Assembly (NCBI GenBank): GCA_903876885.1
Contig: CAIRBP010000023.1
Coordinates: 1 to 32,587 of the forward strand
Reading direction: 5' to 3'
Origin: an uncultured Burkholderiales bacterium
GTDB lineage: Bacteria; Pseudomonadota; Gammaproteobacteria; Burkholderiales; Burkholderiaceae_C
Length of the DNA: 32,587 nt
Shown here: positions 15,815 to 25,652 of the stretch, piece by piece
Numbering within the stretch: the first letter of the stretch is position 1
Layout: each line of letters starts with the position of its first letter
The notes under the pieces: generated by a model
The model's input: the letters and a program-made list of their open reading frames with translations, nothing else
What the model was told of the DNA's origin: nothing
Database searches by the model: none
Program-made: the position numbers and the translations under genes

Positions 15815-16378
15815 TTGGTAGGAAAATCCCCTCAAGGCAAAAGCAATTCTAAGGAGCTTATAAAAGGGGTGGGGCAGCGCGTTATCAAGAAATACCCCAA
15901 CCGCAGACTCTACGATACATCCACCTCTACTTACATAACCCTAGCAGAGGTCAAGCGCTTGGTGATCGAATCCACCGAGTTGATGGTTATAGATGCAAAA
16001 ACGCATGAAGACATAACCCGCAGTATCCTTTTGCAAATCATACTTGAGGAGGAGACCTGTGGCGTTCCTATGTTCTCTGAGCCTGCCCTTGTAAATATTA
16101 TTCGTTTTTACGGGCAGATGATGCAAGGATTTATGGGGGACTATTTGGAGCGAAATATGCAATCCTTTATGGATCTGCAAATTGAGATGGCAGGCAAAAA
16201 GAATCCTCCAACCCCCGAGCTTTGGAAAAAATTGGTCTCATCGCACTCTCCCGTTATGCAGTCACTGGTTCAAAGTTACGCAGAAAAATCTCGCGAGGCA
16301 TTTCAAAAGATGCAAGACCAGATGGACAAACAAACCTTGCAACTCTTAGAGGCTATGCGGATAAAACCACCGCAATAA
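15815..16378 (+). CDS. phaR: Polyhydroxyalkanoate synthesis repressor PhaR
   Basis: PhaR represses phasin and PHA-related genes and binds PHA granules. The N-terminal PHB_acc_N DNA-binding domain is clear: RVIKKYPNRRLYDTSTSTYI followed by TLAEVKRLV (residues about 22-55), with the PHB_acc domain after it (ITRSILLQIILEEE, FSEPALVNIIRFYGQMMQGFMGDYLE). The 187-residue length is normal. The start is a TTG at 15815, eight bases after ACGGAG, which gives the correct lead into the conserved domain. It lies directly before rimO, a neighbourhood seen in Burkholderiales. A weak hairpin overlaps its stop codon. Confidence 0.92.
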   Translation: MVGKSPQGKSNSKELIKGVGQRVIKKYPNRRLYDTSTSTYITLAEVKRLVIESTELMVIDAKTHEDITRSILLQIILEEETCGVPMFSEPALVNIIRFYGQMMQGFMGDYLERNMQSFMDLQIEMAGKKNPPTPELWKKLVSSHSPVMQSLVQSYAEKSREAFQKMQDQMDKQTLQLLEAMRIKPPQ

Positions 16379-16387
16379 TGCGGTTTT
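16369..16387 (+). terminator. Short terminator at the end of phaR
   Basis: ACCGC-AATAAT-GCGGT followed by TTTT, preceded by an A run, overlaps the phaR stop codon. The stem is only five pairs, so termination before rimO is probably partial. Confidence 0.45.
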
Positions 16388-16421
16388 AAATTAGGCTTAA
16401 TATCCTGAGACAATAGGGTCT

Positions 16422-17840
16422 ATGAATAACCCCCAATCCTCCCTCTCAGTAAACAATACGTCACTCACTCCCAAAGCGCCTCAAGTAGGCTTTGTGAGTC
16501 TGGGGTGTCCCAAAGCCCTAACCGATTCTGAATTGATCCTGACCCAACTCAGCGCAGAGGGTTATCAGACCTCTAAATCCTATGCGGGCGCTGACCTTGT
16601 GATCGTTAATACTTGTGGTTTTATTGATGCTGCAGTCAAAGAAAGTCTAGATACCATAGGTGAGGCGTTGGCTGAAAACGGTAAAGTAATTGTGACAGGG
16701 TGTTTAGGCGCGAAACAAGACGGGGTCGGTAAAAATCTGGTGCAAAGCATTCACCCTAAGGTGCTTGCAGTGACCGGGCCTCACGCAACCCAAGAGGTCA
16801 TGGATGCTGTGCATACGCACCTGCCAAGGCTACACGACCCGTATCTTGATTTGGTTCCGCAAATGGTCTCGGCTGCTGGGATTAAACTTACCCCAAAACA
16901 TTTTGCCTATTTAAAAATCAGTGAGGGATGTAATCACCGCTGCACGTTTTGTATTATCCCCTCCATGCGAGGTGACCTGGTCTCGCGTCCCATTGGGGAT
17001 GTGTTGGTGGAGGCGAGAGCCCTTTTTGAGTCGGGCGTAAAAGAGCTTTTAGTGATCAGCCAAGACACCTCGGCTTATGGTGTTGATATCAAGTACAGAA
17101 CCGGCTTTTGGGATGGCAAACCAATCCGCAGCAGAACTTTGGAGTTGACGCAGGCACTCGCAGAACTCGCTGACCAATACAGTGCTTGGATCCGTCTGCA
17201 TTATGTTTATCCCTATCCAAGCGTGGATGAGTTGATCCCGCTCATGGCTACTGGGCGTGTGCTTCCCTATTTAGACGTGCCTTTTCAGCACAGCCATCCT
17301 GCTGTTTTAAAACGGATGAAGCGCCCAGCGGATGGTGAGAAAAACATTGAACGAATTAGGGCTTGGCGAGAAGTGTGTCCGCAAATCGTTATCCGTAGTA
17401 CGTTTATTGCTGGATTCCCTGGCGAAACTCAGGAGGAGTTTCAGCACTTGCTGGATTTCTTGGAGGAAGCACAGTTAGACCGTGTGGGCTGCTTTGCTTA
17501 TAGCCCTGTGGAGGGCGCAAGTGCTAACGCATTACCAGGTATGTTGGACGCAAGTGAGCGAGACGCTAGGCGTGAGCAATTTATGCAAGTTGCTGAGGCC
17601 ATCTCTGTAAAAAAATTAGAAAAAAGAGTGGGAACAACAATGCAAGTGTTAGTTGATTCAGCCCCCGCGATGGGGCGCAAAGGCGGCGTGGGCCGCAGCT
17701 ACGCGGATGCCCCCGAGATCGACGGCGTAGTTCATCTTCTTGCGCCTCAAAAAATCAGTAAGACCTTAAAAGTAGGTGAGTTCACACGGGTACAGATCGT
17801 AGCAACCCAGGGGCATGATCTGGTTGGCTTACCGATTTAA
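16422..17840 (+). CDS. rimO: Ribosomal protein S12 methylthiotransferase RimO
   Basis: RimO adds a methylthio group to the conserved aspartate (Asp88 in E. coli) of ribosomal protein S12. The 472 residues show the UPF0004 domain with cluster cysteines C29 ([12 protein letters not shown]), C65 (NTCGF) and C94 (TGCLG). The radical-SAM motif is C170-xxx-C174-xx-C177 (GCNHRCTFC), and the C-terminal TRAM-like domain ends at the stop. PKALTDSE in place of the MiaB sequence, and [10 protein letters not shown], distinguish it from MiaB. The first 20 residues are a polar extension. Its stop shares TTAA with the stop of the convergent FAH gene. Confidence 0.95.
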   Translation: MNNPQSSLSVNNTSLTPKAPQVGFVSLGCPKALTDSELILTQLSAEGYQTSKSYAGADLVIVNTCGFIDAAVKESLDTIGEALAENGKVIVTGCLGAKQDGVGKNLVQSIHPKVLAVTGPHATQEVMDAVHTHLPRLHDPYLDLVPQMVSAAGIKLTPKHFAYLKISEGCNHRCTFCIIPSMRGDLVSRPIGDVLVEARALFESGVKELLVISQDTSAYGVDIKYRTGFWDGKPIRSRTLELTQALAELADQYSAWIRLHYVYPYPSVDELIPLMATGRVLPYLDVPFQHSHPAVLKRMKRPADGEKNIERIRAWREVCPQIVIRSTFIAGFPGETQEEFQHLLDFLEEAQLDRVGCFAYSPVEGASANALPGMLDASERDARREQFMQVAEAISVKKLEKRVGTTMQVLVDSAPAMGRKGGVGRSYADAPEIDGVVHLLAPQKISKTLKVGEFTRVQIVATQGHDLVGLPI

Positions 17841-19015
17841 TTGGCTTTGTAAATATCTCTCATCAGTGCACTCACTCCGTAAGTCCAAGGGGGCACTTTG
17901 TCCGTTGTGTTGACCCTGTTAATTAGCGTGCCTAGTTTAGGTGTTGAGATGCGAACTGAATCCCCTACTTTATGGGTGAAGCCTTCACCGCTTGGTTTAC
18001 CGGGTGAGGGGCGGTCCTGGGTGGGCGCAAACATGGTACCTAAGAAGAGCACAAGACCGTCTGGGTACTGATGGTTGTTATTGATGGCTTGGGAGACTAA
18101 ATCGAGGGGGTCTCGACTAATTTTGGATAAAGCACTTGCTCCTTTAAGCAAAAAACCTTCCTCACCACGAATCTCAAGTTCTAATTCGCAGTGTCTAACG
18201 TCCTCAATAGAGAAATGCTCGTCAAAGAGGCGAATACAAGGGCCAATTGCGCATGAACCGTTGTTATCCTTGGCTTTGCCAAGTAATAGGGCGCTTCTTC
18301 CCTCAAAGTCTCTTAAATTAACATCATTGCCAAGAGTGGCTCCAACGGTCTCGCCTCGGCTATTAACAACGAGCACTACCTCAGGCTCAGGATTATTCCA
18401 TTCGCTCTTGGGGTGAATGCCGATTTCGCTGCCCGTGCCTACTGCACTCATGGGTTGAGATTTGGTAAAAATCTCAGCATCCTCACCAATGCCGACCTCT
18501 AAGTACTGAGACCAGATGCCCTCTTTAATCAAAACTTGTTTTAACGCTAAGGCCTGGGGTGAGCCTGGGACGACCTTGGATAAGTTCTCCCCAATGACTG
18601 CAGTGACTGCAAGACGAACAGATTGGGCTTTAGTAGCATCCCCTCTAGCTTGCTCTTCGATGACACGCTCGAGCATACTTTGCACGAAGGTGACCCCTGC
18701 TGCTTTGATAGCTTGCAAATCATTCGGGGCCATTAAATACGGGGTATTTGGATTTTTGTATTTGTGGTGTGAGTTAGCAAGCACGTCACTTGTTTTACAA
18801 AGCAGCGGCTCGTTGCAGTCCTTAACTTTTTCGACTAAATCGACCAATTCAAATAATTCACTTGAAGTATTGGCAATCTCGGACAAATCAATTACGGAGT
18901 CCTCGGTCATTTTACCGAGCACAGCACCTTTGCCAGGTATCCAGACTTTGACAATCAATAAGGCTTGATGCAAATCAATAGGCAAAGACTGCTTGGGTGT
19001 GAGTAATGTTTTCAA
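17837..19015 (-). CDS. FAH-family enzyme, probable 2-oxo-3-deoxy sugar acid dehydratase or hydrolase
   Basis: The 392-residue protein has a C-terminal fumarylacetoacetate-hydrolase fold. The metal ligands are in [11 protein letters not shown] (E210 and E212) and [12 protein letters not shown] (D231), followed by the conserved [15 protein letters not shown] loop. FAH-family members include dehydratases of 2-keto-3-deoxy-D-arabinonate and hydrolases of 2,4-diketo-3-deoxy sugar acids. As the last gene of a uronate/aldarate cluster beside an arabinonate-type dehydratase, it is likely to act on a 2-oxo-3-deoxy acid; the exact substrate is not determined. The N-terminal domain (about 1-180) contains [17 protein letters not shown], typical of the longer sugar-acid subgroup. 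The start appears to be TTG 19015; no ATG, GTG or TTG occurs upstream before an in-frame stop, and the Shine-Dalgarno is weak. Confidence 0.72.
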   Translation of the reverse strand: MKTLLTPKQSLPIDLHQALLIVKVWIPGKGAVLGKMTEDSVIDLSEIANTSSELFELVDLVEKVKDCNEPLLCKTSDVLANSHHKYKNPNTPYLMAPNDLQAIKAAGVTFVQSMLERVIEEQARGDATKAQSVRLAVTAVIGENLSKVVPGSPQALALKQVLIKEGIWSQYLEVGIGEDAEIFTKSQPMSAVGTGSEIGIHPKSEWNNPEPEVVLVVNSRGETVGATLGNDVNLRDFEGRSALLLGKAKDNNGSCAIGPCIRLFDEHFSIEDVRHCELELEIRGEEGFLLKGASALSKISRDPLDLVSQAINNNHQYPDGLVLFLGTMFAPTQDRPSPGKPSGEGFTHKVGDSVRISTPKLGTLINRVNTTDKVPPWTYGVSALMRDIYKAN

Positions 19016-19024
19016 GGTGAGAGG

Positions 19025-19072
19025 TCTAGGGTTTGATCTAGTGTTTGATCTAGGGTTTGATCTAGGGTTTGA
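19025..19072. repeat. 12-bp x4 tandem repeat before the FAH gene
   Basis: TCTAGGGTTTGA is repeated four times head to tail (19025-19036, 19037-19048, 19049-19060, 19061-19072), with one base change in the second copy (TCTAGTGTTTGA). It ends 10 bases upstream of the FAH start on the - strand, inside the 112-base gap to the Bug gene. The unit length of 12 keeps frame; on the - strand it would read NPRS repeats, but no start codon precedes it. Confidence 0.92.
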
Positions 19073-19127
19073 ATTTGTTGGACGAAGCGGGTAATGATCC
19101 TAGTTTGTAGTTTATTCGTAGCGACAA

Positions 19128-20210
19128 TCACTCCAGCTTAATCTTAGCCGTCTTAATCACTTCAGCCCATTTATCGATCTCGGATTTTTGAAAAACTTTT
19201 ACCTGCTCAGGTGTCATGTTTGAGGGCATGATCCCAAGCGCTTTTAGTCGCTCTTGGACCTCTGAGGTTTGAAGGATTCGTATACTCTCTTGGTACAGCC
19301 GTTGAATTATAGGTTGTGGCGTGCCGGCCGGCACAAAGAGGGCTTGCCATGAAAGCACTTCAAAGCCTTGGAGGCCAGCGACCCCAGACTCAGCTATCGT
19401 GGGTATGTCGGGGAAGTTCTCTAAACGTTTTAACGAGCTCACGCCAAGCGCTCTTAATTTGCCACTTTGAATGTGTGGGCCCGCAACCAATGAGGTATCA
19501 AGCATAAAGTCAACTTGGCCACTCATCACATCTTGAATAGCAGGGCTACTTCCTTTGTAGGGTATGTGGGTGAACTCAGCGTGAGATTTAAAGCCTAAAA
19601 GTTCTAGCGAGAGATGCTGGGAGGTTCCATTGCCCGCGGAGGCTCCGCTTAGCTTGAGGGGATTTTTTTGAGCGGCTTCGACTAATTCGCGCAGTGTTTT
19701 GTATGGGCTATTAGCAGCTACTACAAGCACAACAGGGTTGGTGCCGAAAAGTAAAACTGGAGCAAAAGACTTTAGCGGGTCATAACCAATTTTGGGATAT
19801 AAACTTACGTTGATGGCGTGCGAGCTAATTGTTCCACCGAGGAGTGTGTAACCATCTGCAGGTGCGCGAGACGCTATCTCTGAGCCAACGCTGCCCCCTG
19901 CGCCGCCTTTGTTGTCTATGACAATACTCGTACCCAGTGCTGGGCCCAGGCGCTGCGCGAGTAAGCGTGCCAAGATGTCCGTTGAACCACCCGCGGGAAA
20001 CGGAACAAGGTAGTTGATTGGTTTGTTCGGCCAGGGGGCACCTTGAGCCCAAGCATCTGCGCCGCAAAATGCTGTTCCAATCATAGATCCAACTCCTGCG
20101 CCAAATCCTGCGCTAACTCCTGTGCTAACGGACACACCGAACCGCGAGGAGACGAGTCCCACAACTGGGGCTGAGATAGAGGAATTTAGAAAACGGCGTC
20201 TGTTGATCAT
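19128..20210 (-). CDS. Bug/TctC-type tripartite tricarboxylate transporter binding protein (orphan)
   Basis: This 360-residue periplasmic protein of the Bug (TTT substrate-binding) family binds small carboxylates. Family motifs are INYLVPFPAGGSTDILARLLAQRL, NKGGAGGSVGSEIASRAPADGYTLL, THIPYKGSSPAIQDVMSGQVDFMLD and the late GTPQPIIQRL. The N terminus has a twin-arginine-like start (INRRRFLNSS) and an unusually long Gly/Ser/Val-rich signal region to about residue 55 before AWAQGAPWP. No TctA or TctB partner is in the window, so it is an orphan, as is common in Burkholderiales. It lies 13 bases after the IlvD/Edd gene and is co-transcribed with it, suggesting a sugar-acid or aldarate ligand. Confidence 0.88.
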   Translation of the reverse strand: MINRRRFLNSSISAPVVGLVSSRFGVSVSTGVSAGFGAGVGSMIGTAFCGADAWAQGAPWPNKPINYLVPFPAGGSTDILARLLAQRLGPALGTSIVIDNKGGAGGSVGSEIASRAPADGYTLLGGTISSHAINVSLYPKIGYDPLKSFAPVLLFGTNPVVLVVAANSPYKTLRELVEAAQKNPLKLSGASAGNGTSQHLSLELLGFKSHAEFTHIPYKGSSPAIQDVMSGQVDFMLDTSLVAGPHIQSGKLRALGVSSLKRLENFPDIPTIAESGVAGLQGFEVLSWQALFVPAGTPQPIIQRLYQESIRILQTSEVQERLKALGIMPSNMTPEQVKVFQKSEIDKWAEVIKTAKIKLE

Positions 20211-20223
20211 TGAGTTTTACCTT

Positions 20224-21969
20224 TCAGTGAATTTCTGGATCATCTTGGATTTTTTGTATTTCCTGTATTCCCTCGGGTTCTAGAAAATCAAAATCACAAC
20301 CCTTGTCTGCTTGTTGAATGTGTTTGAGGTACAAAGCACCGTACCCACGGTTGAATTTAGGAACCGAGGGAGACCAACTAGCCCTGCGTTTTTCAAGCTC
20401 ACCGTCTGAGATCAGCAAATTGATGGAGCGAGCCGCAACATCTAAGCTAATTAAGTCGCCGTCTTTGACCAGGGCCAGTGGACCGCCCACGTGTGACTCA
20501 GGAGTGACGTGCAAAACACAGGCCCCGTAACTAGTCCCACTCATCCTTGCGTCACTAATACGAACCATATCACGAACGCCTTGTTTGAGGAGCTTTTGTG
20601 GAATTGGTAATTGCCCCCACTCCGGCATCCCCGGTGCGCCTTGGGGACCTGCACTTTGAAGTACGATGACACTGTCCTCCGTGATATCTAGTTCCTCTAA
20701 ATCTATACGTGCGTTTAGGTCGTTGTAGTCTTTGAAAACAACCGCTGGTCCAGTGTGCTTGAGGAGTCTCGCCTCCATTGCGGCGGGTTTAATGATTGCG
20801 CCATCAGGTGCTAAATTACCCCTTAAAACTGCCAATCCATCTTTTTGTAAAAGTGCAGTCCCACGGTCCCGAATTACATCTGTGTTGTAGACCTTTGCAC
20901 TCTCTAGGTTTTCCCCAAGGGTTTTACCGTTAACGGTGTTTAAATTAAGATTTAACAAATCTTTGATGTTTGAGAGTAGCCCTCTTAAGCCGCCAGCGTA
21001 GTAAAAATCCTCCATCAAATACTTACCACTGGGGCGCAGATTTGCAAGCACGGGAGTTGATCTGGCTAATTCATCAAAGCGGTCAATGCTTAAAACAATT
21101 CCAGCTCTTTTGGCCATTGCAATGAGGTGAACCAGTGAGTTGGTTGATCCACCCAGAGCTAGTACCGCTCTAATTGCATTGTCAAATGAATCCGTGCATA
21201 AAAAGTCCAAAGGCTTTAAATCCTCCCAAACCATATCCACAATTCGTTTGCCTGTTAAAGTTGCCATTTGAGCGTGTCTTGAATCAGGAGCAGGAATAGA
21301 GGCTGCGCCGGGGAGGGTGAGTCCGAGCACTTCGGCAGCACTCGTCATAGTGCTGGCCGTACCCATCGTCATACAGTGACCAGGACTTCTTGCAATACCG
21401 TCCTCTATGTCTTGCCAATCAGCCTCGGTAATGTTGCCCGCCCTGAGCTCAGCCCAGTACTTCCAGGTATCACTTCCGCTGCCAAGAAAGTTTCCCCTAA
21501 AGTCTCCCCTAAGCATCGGGCCTGCAGGTACAAAGATACTGGGGATGTTCATCGAGACTGCGCCCATGATGAGTGCAGGAGTCGTTTTATCACACCCACC
21601 CATCAACACACAACCATCGGCTGGGTAGGACCTTAGTAACTCCTCGGTCTCCATCGCAAGTAAGTTGCGGTAAAGCATGGTGGTGGGCTTTTGAAATGGC
21701 TCGGACAAGGATATGGCCGGCATCTCAACGGGGAACCCCCCGGCTTGCCAAACGCCGCGTTTTACCTCCTCCACTCGCTGTTTAAAATGAGTGTGGCAGG
21801 GGTTGATATCACTCCACGTATTTATGATTGCAATAACAGGCTTTCCAGCGTAATCGCTTTTGTGATAACCCATTTGAGCAGTTCTGGAACGATGCCCAAA
21901 AGAGCGCATATCTTTAACCCCGTACCAACGGTATGAGCGGAGTTCCTCTGGTTTTATTCGTTGTGTCAT
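20224..21969 (-). CDS. IlvD/Edd-family sugar-acid dehydratase, L-arabinonate dehydratase type
   Basis: The 581-residue enzyme dehydrates an aldonate to a 2-keto-3-deoxy acid using a [2Fe-2S] cluster and Mg2+. Cluster cysteines C58 (INPCHTH), C126 (GGCDKTTPA) and C199 ([13 protein letters not shown]) and the lysine K128 next to C126 match the pattern of structurally known L-arabinonate dehydratase, shifted by one residue. The start [19 protein letters not shown] and [10 protein letters not shown], with HVTPES after it, are typical of the pentonate/hexonate branch rather than of dihydroxyacid dehydratase (IlvD). It lies 10 bases after garD. Substrates could be L-arabinonate, D-fuconate, D-galactonate or similar; I cannot choose from sequence alone. 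Confidence 0.85.
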   Translation of the reverse strand: MTQRIKPEELRSYRWYGVKDMRSFGHRSRTAQMGYHKSDYAGKPVIAIINTWSDINPCHTHFKQRVEEVKRGVWQAGGFPVEMPAISLSEPFQKPTTMLYRNLLAMETEELLRSYPADGCVLMGGCDKTTPALIMGAVSMNIPSIFVPAGPMLRGDFRGNFLGSGSDTWKYWAELRAGNITEADWQDIEDGIARSPGHCMTMGTASTMTSAAEVLGLTLPGAASIPAPDSRHAQMATLTGKRIVDMVWEDLKPLDFLCTDSFDNAIRAVLALGGSTNSLVHLIAMAKRAGIVLSIDRFDELARSTPVLANLRPSGKYLMEDFYYAGGLRGLLSNIKDLLNLNLNTVNGKTLGENLESAKVYNTDVIRDRGTALLQKDGLAVLRGNLAPDGAIIKPAAMEARLLKHTGPAVVFKDYNDLNARIDLEELDITEDSVIVLQSAGPQGAPGMPEWGQLPIPQKLLKQGVRDMVRISDARMSGTSYGACVLHVTPESHVGGPLALVKDGDLISLDVAARSINLLISDGELEKRRASWSPSVPKFNRGYGALYLKHIQQADKGCDFDFLEPEGIQEIQKIQDDPEIH

Positions 21970-21979
21970 TTTTTTCTGA

Positions 21980-23584
21980 TCAAGTCACGGGAGCGGGGTT
22001 AAATAGGACCAAGGCATTATGAAGCTTCCACTGTTCAGCATAAGTTTTCTTGCCACTTGCTACGGCTAGCATCAAGTGAAACAACTCCCAACCCACCTCC
22101 TCAATGCTTGCCCCCTCGCTTGCAATTCGCCCCGCGTTCACATCCATCAAATCGTGCCATCGCCTAGCCAAATCGGTTCGGGTCGCAACTTTGATCACTG
22201 GGCACTCTGCAAGGCCGTAAGGAGTGCCGCGTCCGGTTGTGAAAATATGTAAGTTCATGCCCGCTGCCAGTTGCAGAGTTCCGCAAATAAAATCACTCGC
22301 TGGCGTCGCTGCAAAGACAAGTCCTCTTTGATCACGCTTTAATTTCTCACCCGGGGGGAGAACGCTTTGTATCAGGGTCGTTCCACTTTTGATGATTGAG
22401 CCCATCGCTTTTTCAACAATGTTTGAGAGCCCACCAGCTTTATTACCGGGAGTTGTATTTGCACTGCGGTCTACTCGTCCGCGCTCTAAATATTTGTCAT
22501 ACCAAGAGAGCTCGCGAATTACATCTGCTGCTATAGATGGGTTTGCACAGCGTTTGGTTAATTGATCAACTCCGTCGCGTACCTCTGTATTCTCGCTAAA
22601 CATGATGGTCGCACCCGCTCTGACTAAAAGATCCGCTGCAAATCCAACAGCAGGGTTTGCAGTTACACCGCTGAAAGCGTCACTCCCACCGCACTGAACG
22701 CCTACGATCAGTTCCGAGGCGGGGATCGTCTCCCTTTTTCTTGCGTTAAGTCGCTCAAGGTGGGGGCGCGCTGTTTGAACGATGTCCTCTATCATGGAGA
22801 TGAATCCAACGTGAGAGTCACTTTGTAGACAAACCGTTTGAGGGCCATCTTGTGCAGTTGATTCATGTTGAATTGGGAAACTACCAGGAGGGAGCAGTCG
22901 ATCGGGTTGGAGCTTCTCGCAACCAAGACTGACCACCATAACTTCGCCCCCAAAATTTGGATTCAAACTGATATTTCTGAGTGTTCGAATTGGGATGATT
23001 GCGTCAGGTGCGTCAATGGCAACTCCGCATCCGTAAGTATGCTCTAAGCCTATAACATCGTCTACATTGGGGTACTGGGGGAGTAGCTCAGATTTGATCC
23101 GGTTCACAGCAATGGCCACTACCCCAGCAACACACTGAACAGTTGTTGTGATAGCCAATATGTTTCTCGTTCCCACAGAGCCGTCTTTGTTTCTATAGCC
23201 CTCAAAGGTGTAACCTTCTAGCGGCGTTAGACCTGGATCCTTTTCATTGGCAATTGGAAGATTCTCAAAACCTACTGCGCTTGGCATTTCTATCAAGCGC
23301 TCGTGGACCCAGCTACCAGCGCTCAGGGGCTTTAGTGTGTATCCAATACAAACGTTGTAGCGTTTGATTGCTGCACCCTGCGCAAGGTCGCAAAGGAGCA
23401 CCTTATGTCCTTGGGGTACCTTGTCTTTTAAAACAAGTCCTGACTCTAAAACACTACCAGCAGGTAAGCCTCCGTCGTTGACCACGATCGCTACGTTATC
23501 GTTTTCATGCATTTTTATGACGCGGGGCGAGTGCAGTGATTGCGAAGTTTTGTGTTGTGAGTTTGTGTTGATGGGAGTAGTCAT
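21980..23584 (-). CDS. garD: Galactarate dehydratase GarD
   Basis: GarD converts galactarate to 5-dehydro-4-deoxy-D-glucarate. The 534 residues follow E. coli GarD (523) closely along their whole length: the N-terminal SAF domain (about 25-97) has [14 protein letters not shown] and [12 protein letters not shown]; then [78 protein letters not shown], and the terminal NPAPVT. This identity across the chain sets it apart from altronate dehydratase UxaA. The gene is followed in order by the IlvD/Edd, Bug and FAH genes. It lies after a 147-base gap from dctM that holds a terminator-like repeat and a palindrome, so it may have its own promoter. Confidence 0.95.
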   Translation of the reverse strand: MTTPINTNSQHKTSQSLHSPRVIKMHENDNVAIVVNDGGLPAGSVLESGLVLKDKVPQGHKVLLCDLAQGAAIKRYNVCIGYTLKPLSAGSWVHERLIEMPSAVGFENLPIANEKDPGLTPLEGYTFEGYRNKDGSVGTRNILAITTTVQCVAGVVAIAVNRIKSELLPQYPNVDDVIGLEHTYGCGVAIDAPDAIIPIRTLRNISLNPNFGGEVMVVSLGCEKLQPDRLLPPGSFPIQHESTAQDGPQTVCLQSDSHVGFISMIEDIVQTARPHLERLNARKRETIPASELIVGVQCGGSDAFSGVTANPAVGFAADLLVRAGATIMFSENTEVRDGVDQLTKRCANPSIAADVIRELSWYDKYLERGRVDRSANTTPGNKAGGLSNIVEKAMGSIIKSGTTLIQSVLPPGEKLKRDQRGLVFAATPASDFICGTLQLAAGMNLHIFTTGRGTPYGLAECPVIKVATRTDLARRWHDLMDVNAGRIASEGASIEEVGWELFHLMLAVASGKKTYAEQWKLHNALVLFNPAPVT

Positions 23585-23595
23585 TTCTAGGTATA

Positions 23596-23612
23596 AAGTT
23601 TTTCTAAAACTT
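23596..23612. promoter_or_regulatory. 17-bp palindrome in the garD leader
   Basis: AAGTTTT-TCT-AAAACTT has perfect 7-bp arms and lies 12-28 bases upstream of the garD ATG on the - strand. It could be an operator for an unseen regulator or an mRNA hairpin near the ribosome site. Confidence 0.4.
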
Positions 23613-23675
23613 GAGGGGCACTACAACCTACTTACTCGCTCAAAGGGAGCTCATAAATAATTGAAAAAATAAGAC

Positions 23676-23709
23676 AAGAGTAAGTAAATTACAAAACAAC
23701 CTTACTCTT
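23676..23709 (-). terminator. Terminator-like inverted repeat between dctM and garD
   Basis: On the - strand AAGAGTAAG and CTTACTCTT form perfect 9-bp arms around 16 bases, followed by GTCTTATTTTTTC. The stem is AT-rich and the loop long, so it is a weak or attenuating terminator; it splits the TRAP genes from garD. Confidence 0.45.
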
Positions 23710-23731
23710 AACTTACAACACTATTTCTGTA

Positions 23732-25084
23732 TTACAAAACAGGATGACCTGTTAGTAAGGTTGGTAGCCAGGTTGAAAAAGAGGGCACATAGGTCACAAG
23801 CGTGATAGCTACAAAAATAGCCAGGTAATAAGGCCATGCTGTTTTGGTGGCTTCACCAATTGATATGTTTCCAATCGCGCATCCAATAAACTGAACTGAG
23901 CCAACAGGTGGATGAACAAGTCCTAATGCGCAATTTAACAAAAGCATCATTCCAAACTGCACTGGCCCAACCCCCATTTGAATCGCAAGGGGGAGGAAAA
24001 GCGGGGTTGTAATCAAAATATGCGCTGCCATATCTAGGAAAATTCCTAGAAAAATTTGAATAATATTGATATACAAAAGCATTAGCCAAGGCGTATGTGT
24101 TGCTGTTAGTAAAGCTTGTTCGATGACGTCCGGAATTTCAAGGAAAGCCATCTGATATCTAAGCATATTGGATACACCAATCAGTAGCAAAATGACACCG
24201 GTTGTTTTTGAGGCTTTTGCAAGAGATCTTAAAAGTTTGTCAAAACTCATCGTACGGTAAATGACAACCGTTAAAAAAAGTGAGTAAGCCACCGCAATTG
24301 CAGCCGCCTCAGTCGCAGTTGCAACGCCTTTTAAGATACAAACCAAAATAATAGCAATAACACCTAGCCCCGGGAGTGAGGCCGTAAAAGTTCTAAGGAC
24401 TTGGGACCAACCAGGAAAACGCTCAACTCCTGTACTGCCGTCCTCTCTTTTGGGGTATCCATATTTAACGGCTTGCCAATAAGCCGTGATTAACATGCAA
24501 ACCATGATCCAAAATACTGGAATAAGTCCCGCAAACATTAAATCGCCTATCGATACACCGCGGATGACGTGACCATCAATGACGCCGTTCGCCGCTTGCG
24601 CTGCAAAGGCATAAATGATCATATTGTGCGAGGTGGGCATGAGCGCGCCTGATAATGACGCGTGAGTGGTCACATTCACTGCGTAAGCCGCGCTATAACC
24701 TTCTCGCTTCATGATTGGGATCATCACACCACCCATTGCAGAAGTGTCTGCGACGGGAGATCCTGAGACCCCTCCAAATAAAGTTGATGCAACCACATTA
24801 GCCAGCCCAAGACCCCCCCTCCAGTGACCGACCATGCTTCTCGCAAAGTTCACAATCTTGTCAGCTATCCCTCCGTGTAGCATCAACTCACCCGAGAAAA
24901 TAAAGAACGGGATAGCCAAGAATGAGAAAACATTCATGCCAGAAGTCATCATCTGGATAGCAGTCTCAAAAGGCAGCTCCTCAACGTAGAACGTCGCTAA
25001 ACAACTCAAACCAATTGCAAATGCAACTGGAACGCCTAAGACCAGAAAGATTAAAAAAGCAACACAAAGTACTGTCAATGCCAT
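23732..25084 (-). CDS. dctM: TRAP transporter large permease DctM
   Basis: DctM is the large, Na+-driven permease of a TRAP transporter. The 450 residues have about 12 helices and the family signatures PFFIFSGELMLHGGIADKIVNFARSMVGHWRGGL and GGVSGSPVADTSAMGGVMIP, then TEAAAIAVAYSL and GLVHPPVGS. It overlaps dctQ by 10 bases (25075-25084), showing coupling. As part of a TRAP set next to udh and garD it most likely imports galacturonate and/or glucuronate, but permease sequence alone does not give the substrate. The downstream gap to garD has a terminator-like repeat. Confidence 0.93.
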   Translation of the reverse strand: MALTVLCVAFLIFLVLGVPVAFAIGLSCLATFYVEELPFETAIQMMTSGMNVFSFLAIPFFIFSGELMLHGGIADKIVNFARSMVGHWRGGLGLANVVASTLFGGVSGSPVADTSAMGGVMIPIMKREGYSAAYAVNVTTHASLSGALMPTSHNMIIYAFAAQAANGVIDGHVIRGVSIGDLMFAGLIPVFWIMVCMLITAYWQAVKYGYPKREDGSTGVERFPGWSQVLRTFTASLPGLGVIAIILVCILKGVATATEAAAIAVAYSLFLTVVIYRTMSFDKLLRSLAKASKTTGVILLLIGVSNMLRYQMAFLEIPDVIEQALLTATHTPWLMLLYINIIQIFLGIFLDMAAHILITTPLFLPLAIQMGVGPVQFGMMLLLNCALGLVHPPVGSVQFIGCAIGNISIGEATKTAWPYYLAIFVAITLVTYVPSFSTWLPTLLTGHPVL

Positions 25085-25569
25085 GAGGGGATAACCTTCT
25101 CAGATTTAAAGAGTGCGAGGATGTGCTCACTGCTAAAAAGCGTGATGAGAATGCCAGCAATAATGACAGGTAAGTATCTATAGGCCTCAGACAGGCCAAG
25201 GGTGGGTATAGTACTCGCGTAAGTAGAGACTGCCATTTGGTAACCACCCGCTAGAAGTGATAGTGCAAAGACAATTGATAAGAGGTGAACAACGGCGGAG
25301 CACCAAAACTGCAGTTTTTCGGGTAAGACTCTGACCAAGGAGTCCAGTCCAATGTGACCAGCGTCACGCACACCTGCAGCTGCGCCAAACATCGCAACAC
25401 TGATTACCAATAAAAGTGCTACTTGTTCGACATAGGGGGGAGCGTTGTTAAATACGTAGCGCATGATGACTCCGTAGATCACAACGCTCAAGAGACCTAT
25501 CAAGCAGGTACAAGCAACGTACATGGCGAGCCTGGAGAGTTTGCTGTTCAAAGCTTTAAGGAAAGTCAT
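25075..25569 (-). CDS. dctQ: TRAP transporter small permease DctQ
   Basis: DctQ is the four-helix small membrane subunit that pairs with DctM. The 164 residues show VVIYGVIMRYVFNNAPPYVEQVALLLVISVAMFGAAAGVRDAGHIGLD, the core DctQ pattern, with helices at about 14-32, 45-63, 85-110 and 130-152. It overlaps dctM by 10 bases. The distance back to dctP is 241 bases, unusual for TRAP operons, and this gap holds a GC-only tandem repeat. Confidence 0.9.
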   Translation of the reverse strand: MTFLKALNSKLSRLAMYVACTCLIGLLSVVIYGVIMRYVFNNAPPYVEQVALLLVISVAMFGAAAGVRDAGHIGLDSLVRVLPEKLQFWCSAVVHLLSIVFALSLLAGGYQMAVSTYASTIPTLGLSEAYRYLPVIIAGILITLFSSEHILALFKSEKVIPSWH

Positions 25570-25652
25570 AGGAGCTTTGGGGTGTTTGGAGTTTTTAAGA
25601 AAGTTGGTTTTTGGACTGTTTAACCTAAGGGCATTGTGACCTTGTGGTCCTA

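Noticed and set aside
19037-19060. TTTGATC units in the 12-bp repeat as FNR half-sites
   Set aside because: All copies point the same way, so no inverted TTGAT-N4-ATCAA site forms.
19025-19072. Repeat as a translated N-terminal extension of the FAH protein
   Set aside because: The frame is open but an in-frame TAG lies upstream with no start codon between it and the TTG at 19015.
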